DNA from: Bacillota bacterium | GTDB lineage: Bacteria; Bacillota; Bacilli; Tumebacillales; Effusibacillaceae | Assembly: GCA_020059765.1 (NCBI GenBank) | Contig: JAGVBM010000386.1 | Span: forward strand, 1-6,184 | Length of the DNA stretch: 6,184 bases | Direction: 5' to 3' | In this document: piece by piece, positions 5,335 through 6,184 of the stretch | How the letters are laid out: the number at the start of each line of letters is the position of its first letter | How positions within the stretch are numbered: position 1 is the first letter of the stretch | Translations under genes and position numbers: made by a program | Notes under the pieces: model-generated | Database searches by the model: none | What the model was told of the DNA's origin: nothing | The model's input: the letters and a program-made list of their open reading frames with translations, nothing else

Positions 5335-5512
5335 GCCATCCTCCACTCTCGTCCTTGCGGGATTCAAAGTCTCTCTATCATGGTACAATTCTTTCCATTT
5401 TGGAGAAAAACAGACTTACCTGGCCTTCTCTGCTTTAGCTTCCCTTCTTGCCTTCCCTCCGTTTGGCTTCGCCCTGCAATCCCGACTTGTCCCTGTTCTT
5501 AATCTACGCAGC
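5335..5512 (-). other. Purine-rich leader region upstream of the AI-2E permease
   Basis: Intergenic stretch between the terminator and the permease start. On the - strand it is strongly purine-rich from about 5500 to 5420, with repeated AAGG/GAAGG units. A basic 32-codon frame from TTG at 5514 to TAA at 5416 ends AKAEKAR; it has a poor binding site and overlaps the terminator stem, so I do not call it a gene. No standard promoter, T-box or riboswitch pattern was recognised. Confidence 0.4.
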
Positions 5513-5546
5513 AAAAATCCCCGCTAGAAGAAAATCGAGGATTTTT
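5513..5546 (-). terminator. Rho-independent terminator after the chemotaxis protein gene
   Basis: An 11-bp stem (arms 5536-5546 and 5513-5523) with a 12-base loop, beginning 2 bases after the TAG of the chemotaxis gene. The - strand transcript pairs completely, with one G-U wobble, and its falling arm ends GGAUUUUU. In the + transcript the wobble becomes an A-C mismatch, so the structure favours termination of the - strand, as the gene order requires. Confidence 0.72.
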
Positions 5547-5548
5547 CC

Positions 5549-6184
5549 CTATTCGACTGCAAAACGGTCCGTTTTCTGATTTAACTGTTCAGTCATCTGC
5601 ACGATCTGCTGCAAAATCGTCTGGATCTCGGAAGTAGAGTGCGATTGGCCGGAAACCGTATCGGTCATCATCATCACGTCAAAATCATTGGCCCGCACGG
5701 CATCATCAATGATGCGGATCGATTGTTCGGCGGTCAGTGCGGATCGCGACTGTTCTGACAGGGAGGCTGCAATTTCCTGTACATGGCCGTTTATCGCGTG
5801 AATTGCGTCCGTCAACGATTGGAATTTGCCTTGTGTCTCATGTCCAATCTCGATCAGCACACCGCTTTCCTCCCGATTGGCAGACGTTCGGGCCAGGATC
5901 GTTTCTGTTTGTTCCTGGATTTCACTGAGAACCTCTTTGATCTCAGAAGCGGATTCGGACGTTACCAAGGCCAGTTCGCGGATCGAAGCGGCGACCACCG
6001 CAAAACCGCGGCCCGCTTCCCCGGCACGTGCCGCCTCCAGGGAAGCATTCAGCGACAACAGTTGGGTTTGCCGTGAAATTTCTTCAATTTTACTGATGAT
6101 TTGACTGATCTTCAGCGAGTTCTCATGGAAGCCGATCGCTTTCTGCTGGGTTTCTTCGACAGACTGCCGCATCTGCCTGGATAC
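5549..6184 (-). CDS. Methyl-accepting chemotaxis protein, C-terminal signalling domain (5' end outside window)
   Basis: The frame is open to the right edge (the codons before the ATG at 6172 read V-S-R-Q), so the gene starts outside the window; 211 residues are visible. They form the helical-hairpin signalling domain of chemoreceptors, which binds CheA and CheW at its tip. The tip is at about 36-72: SRQTQLLSLNASLEAARAGE followed by AGRGFAVVAASIRELA. Before and after it are heptad-like helices rich in Gln, Glu, Ser and Ala, the usual methylation-type helices. Compared with the common form, the tip reads AASIR where most receptors have ADEVR, and QTQLLSLNASLEAA where most have QTNLLALNAAIEAA. 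The sensing part (periplasmic, Cache or PAS) is not in the window, so membrane anchoring and ligand are unknown. The protein ends DRFAVE just before a terminator. Confidence 0.93.
   Translation of the reverse strand, partial: VSRQMRQSVEETQQKAIGFHENSLKISQIISKIEEISRQTQLLSLNASLEAARAGEAGRGFAVVAASIRELALVTSESASEIKEVLSEIQEQTETILARTSANREESGVLIEIGHETQGKFQSLTDAIHAINGHVQEIAASLSEQSRSALTAEQSIRIIDDAVRANDFDVMMMTDTVSGQSHSTSEIQTILQQIVQMTEQLNQKTDRFAVE

Noticed and set aside
5267..5527. 86-codon + strand frame over the permease start and its leader
   Set aside because: Its first third is antisense to the permease and the rest reads the pyrimidine complement of a purine-rich leader. The start has no ribosome binding site and the composition explains the Leu/Phe/Ser/Ala bias.
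1..6184. CRISPR array, tRNA, rRNA, insertion sequence or attachment site
   Set aside because: No regularly spaced repeats, cloverleaf pattern, transposase or integrase motif, or terminal inverted repeats were seen on either strand.

Overview
The window looks like chromosome from a Gram-positive, probably endospore-forming member of the Bacillales. The grounds are strong Shine-Dalgarno sequences with 5-8 base spacers, frequent TTG starts, a typical lipobox lipoprotein, a VanZ-family membrane protein and an AI-2E/YtvI-type membrane protein. The organism call is an inference from style and gene families; no marker gene identifies a genus.

Layout. The left edge holds the 3' part of a molybdopterin-dependent (sulfite-oxidase-fold) oxidoreductase on +. 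It meets, tail to tail and with an 11-base overlap, a small carboxymuconolactone decarboxylase/AhpD-like protein on -. That gene is divergent from a lipoprotein on + (DUF4367-like). The lipoprotein converges on a - strand pair: a VanZ-family membrane protein followed by a small exported protein with an NTF2/DUF4878-like look. Next comes a GNAT acetyltransferase of the tabtoxin-resistance-like type on -, divergent from a small exported protein on + with a PepSY-like C-terminus. The right side is all on -: the C-terminal signalling domain of a methyl-accepting chemotaxis protein, an intrinsic terminator, an AI-2E-family permease resembling the sporulation protein YtvI, and a previously easy-to-miss 35-codon ORF whose ATG overlaps the permease stop (ATGA).

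Composition. Sampled 60-base lines are near 60% GC in the oxidoreductase and the permease but about 35-45% in most of the stretch from roughly 500 to 4150. This suggests that the middle block of small cell-surface and hypothetical genes is accessory or acquired. Inside it, 2740-2890 rises back to about 60% GC in one line and contains no intact gene, so it may be a relic.

The genes do not form one pathway. At least four adjacent genes encode envelope or exported proteins (lipoprotein, exported NTF2-like, VanZ, PepSY-like), so the centre is best described as a cell-surface accessory block between two housekeeping-like flanks. Four of the complete genes use TTG starts supported by good ribosome binding sites. 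I found no tRNA, rRNA, CRISPR array or intact mobile element.
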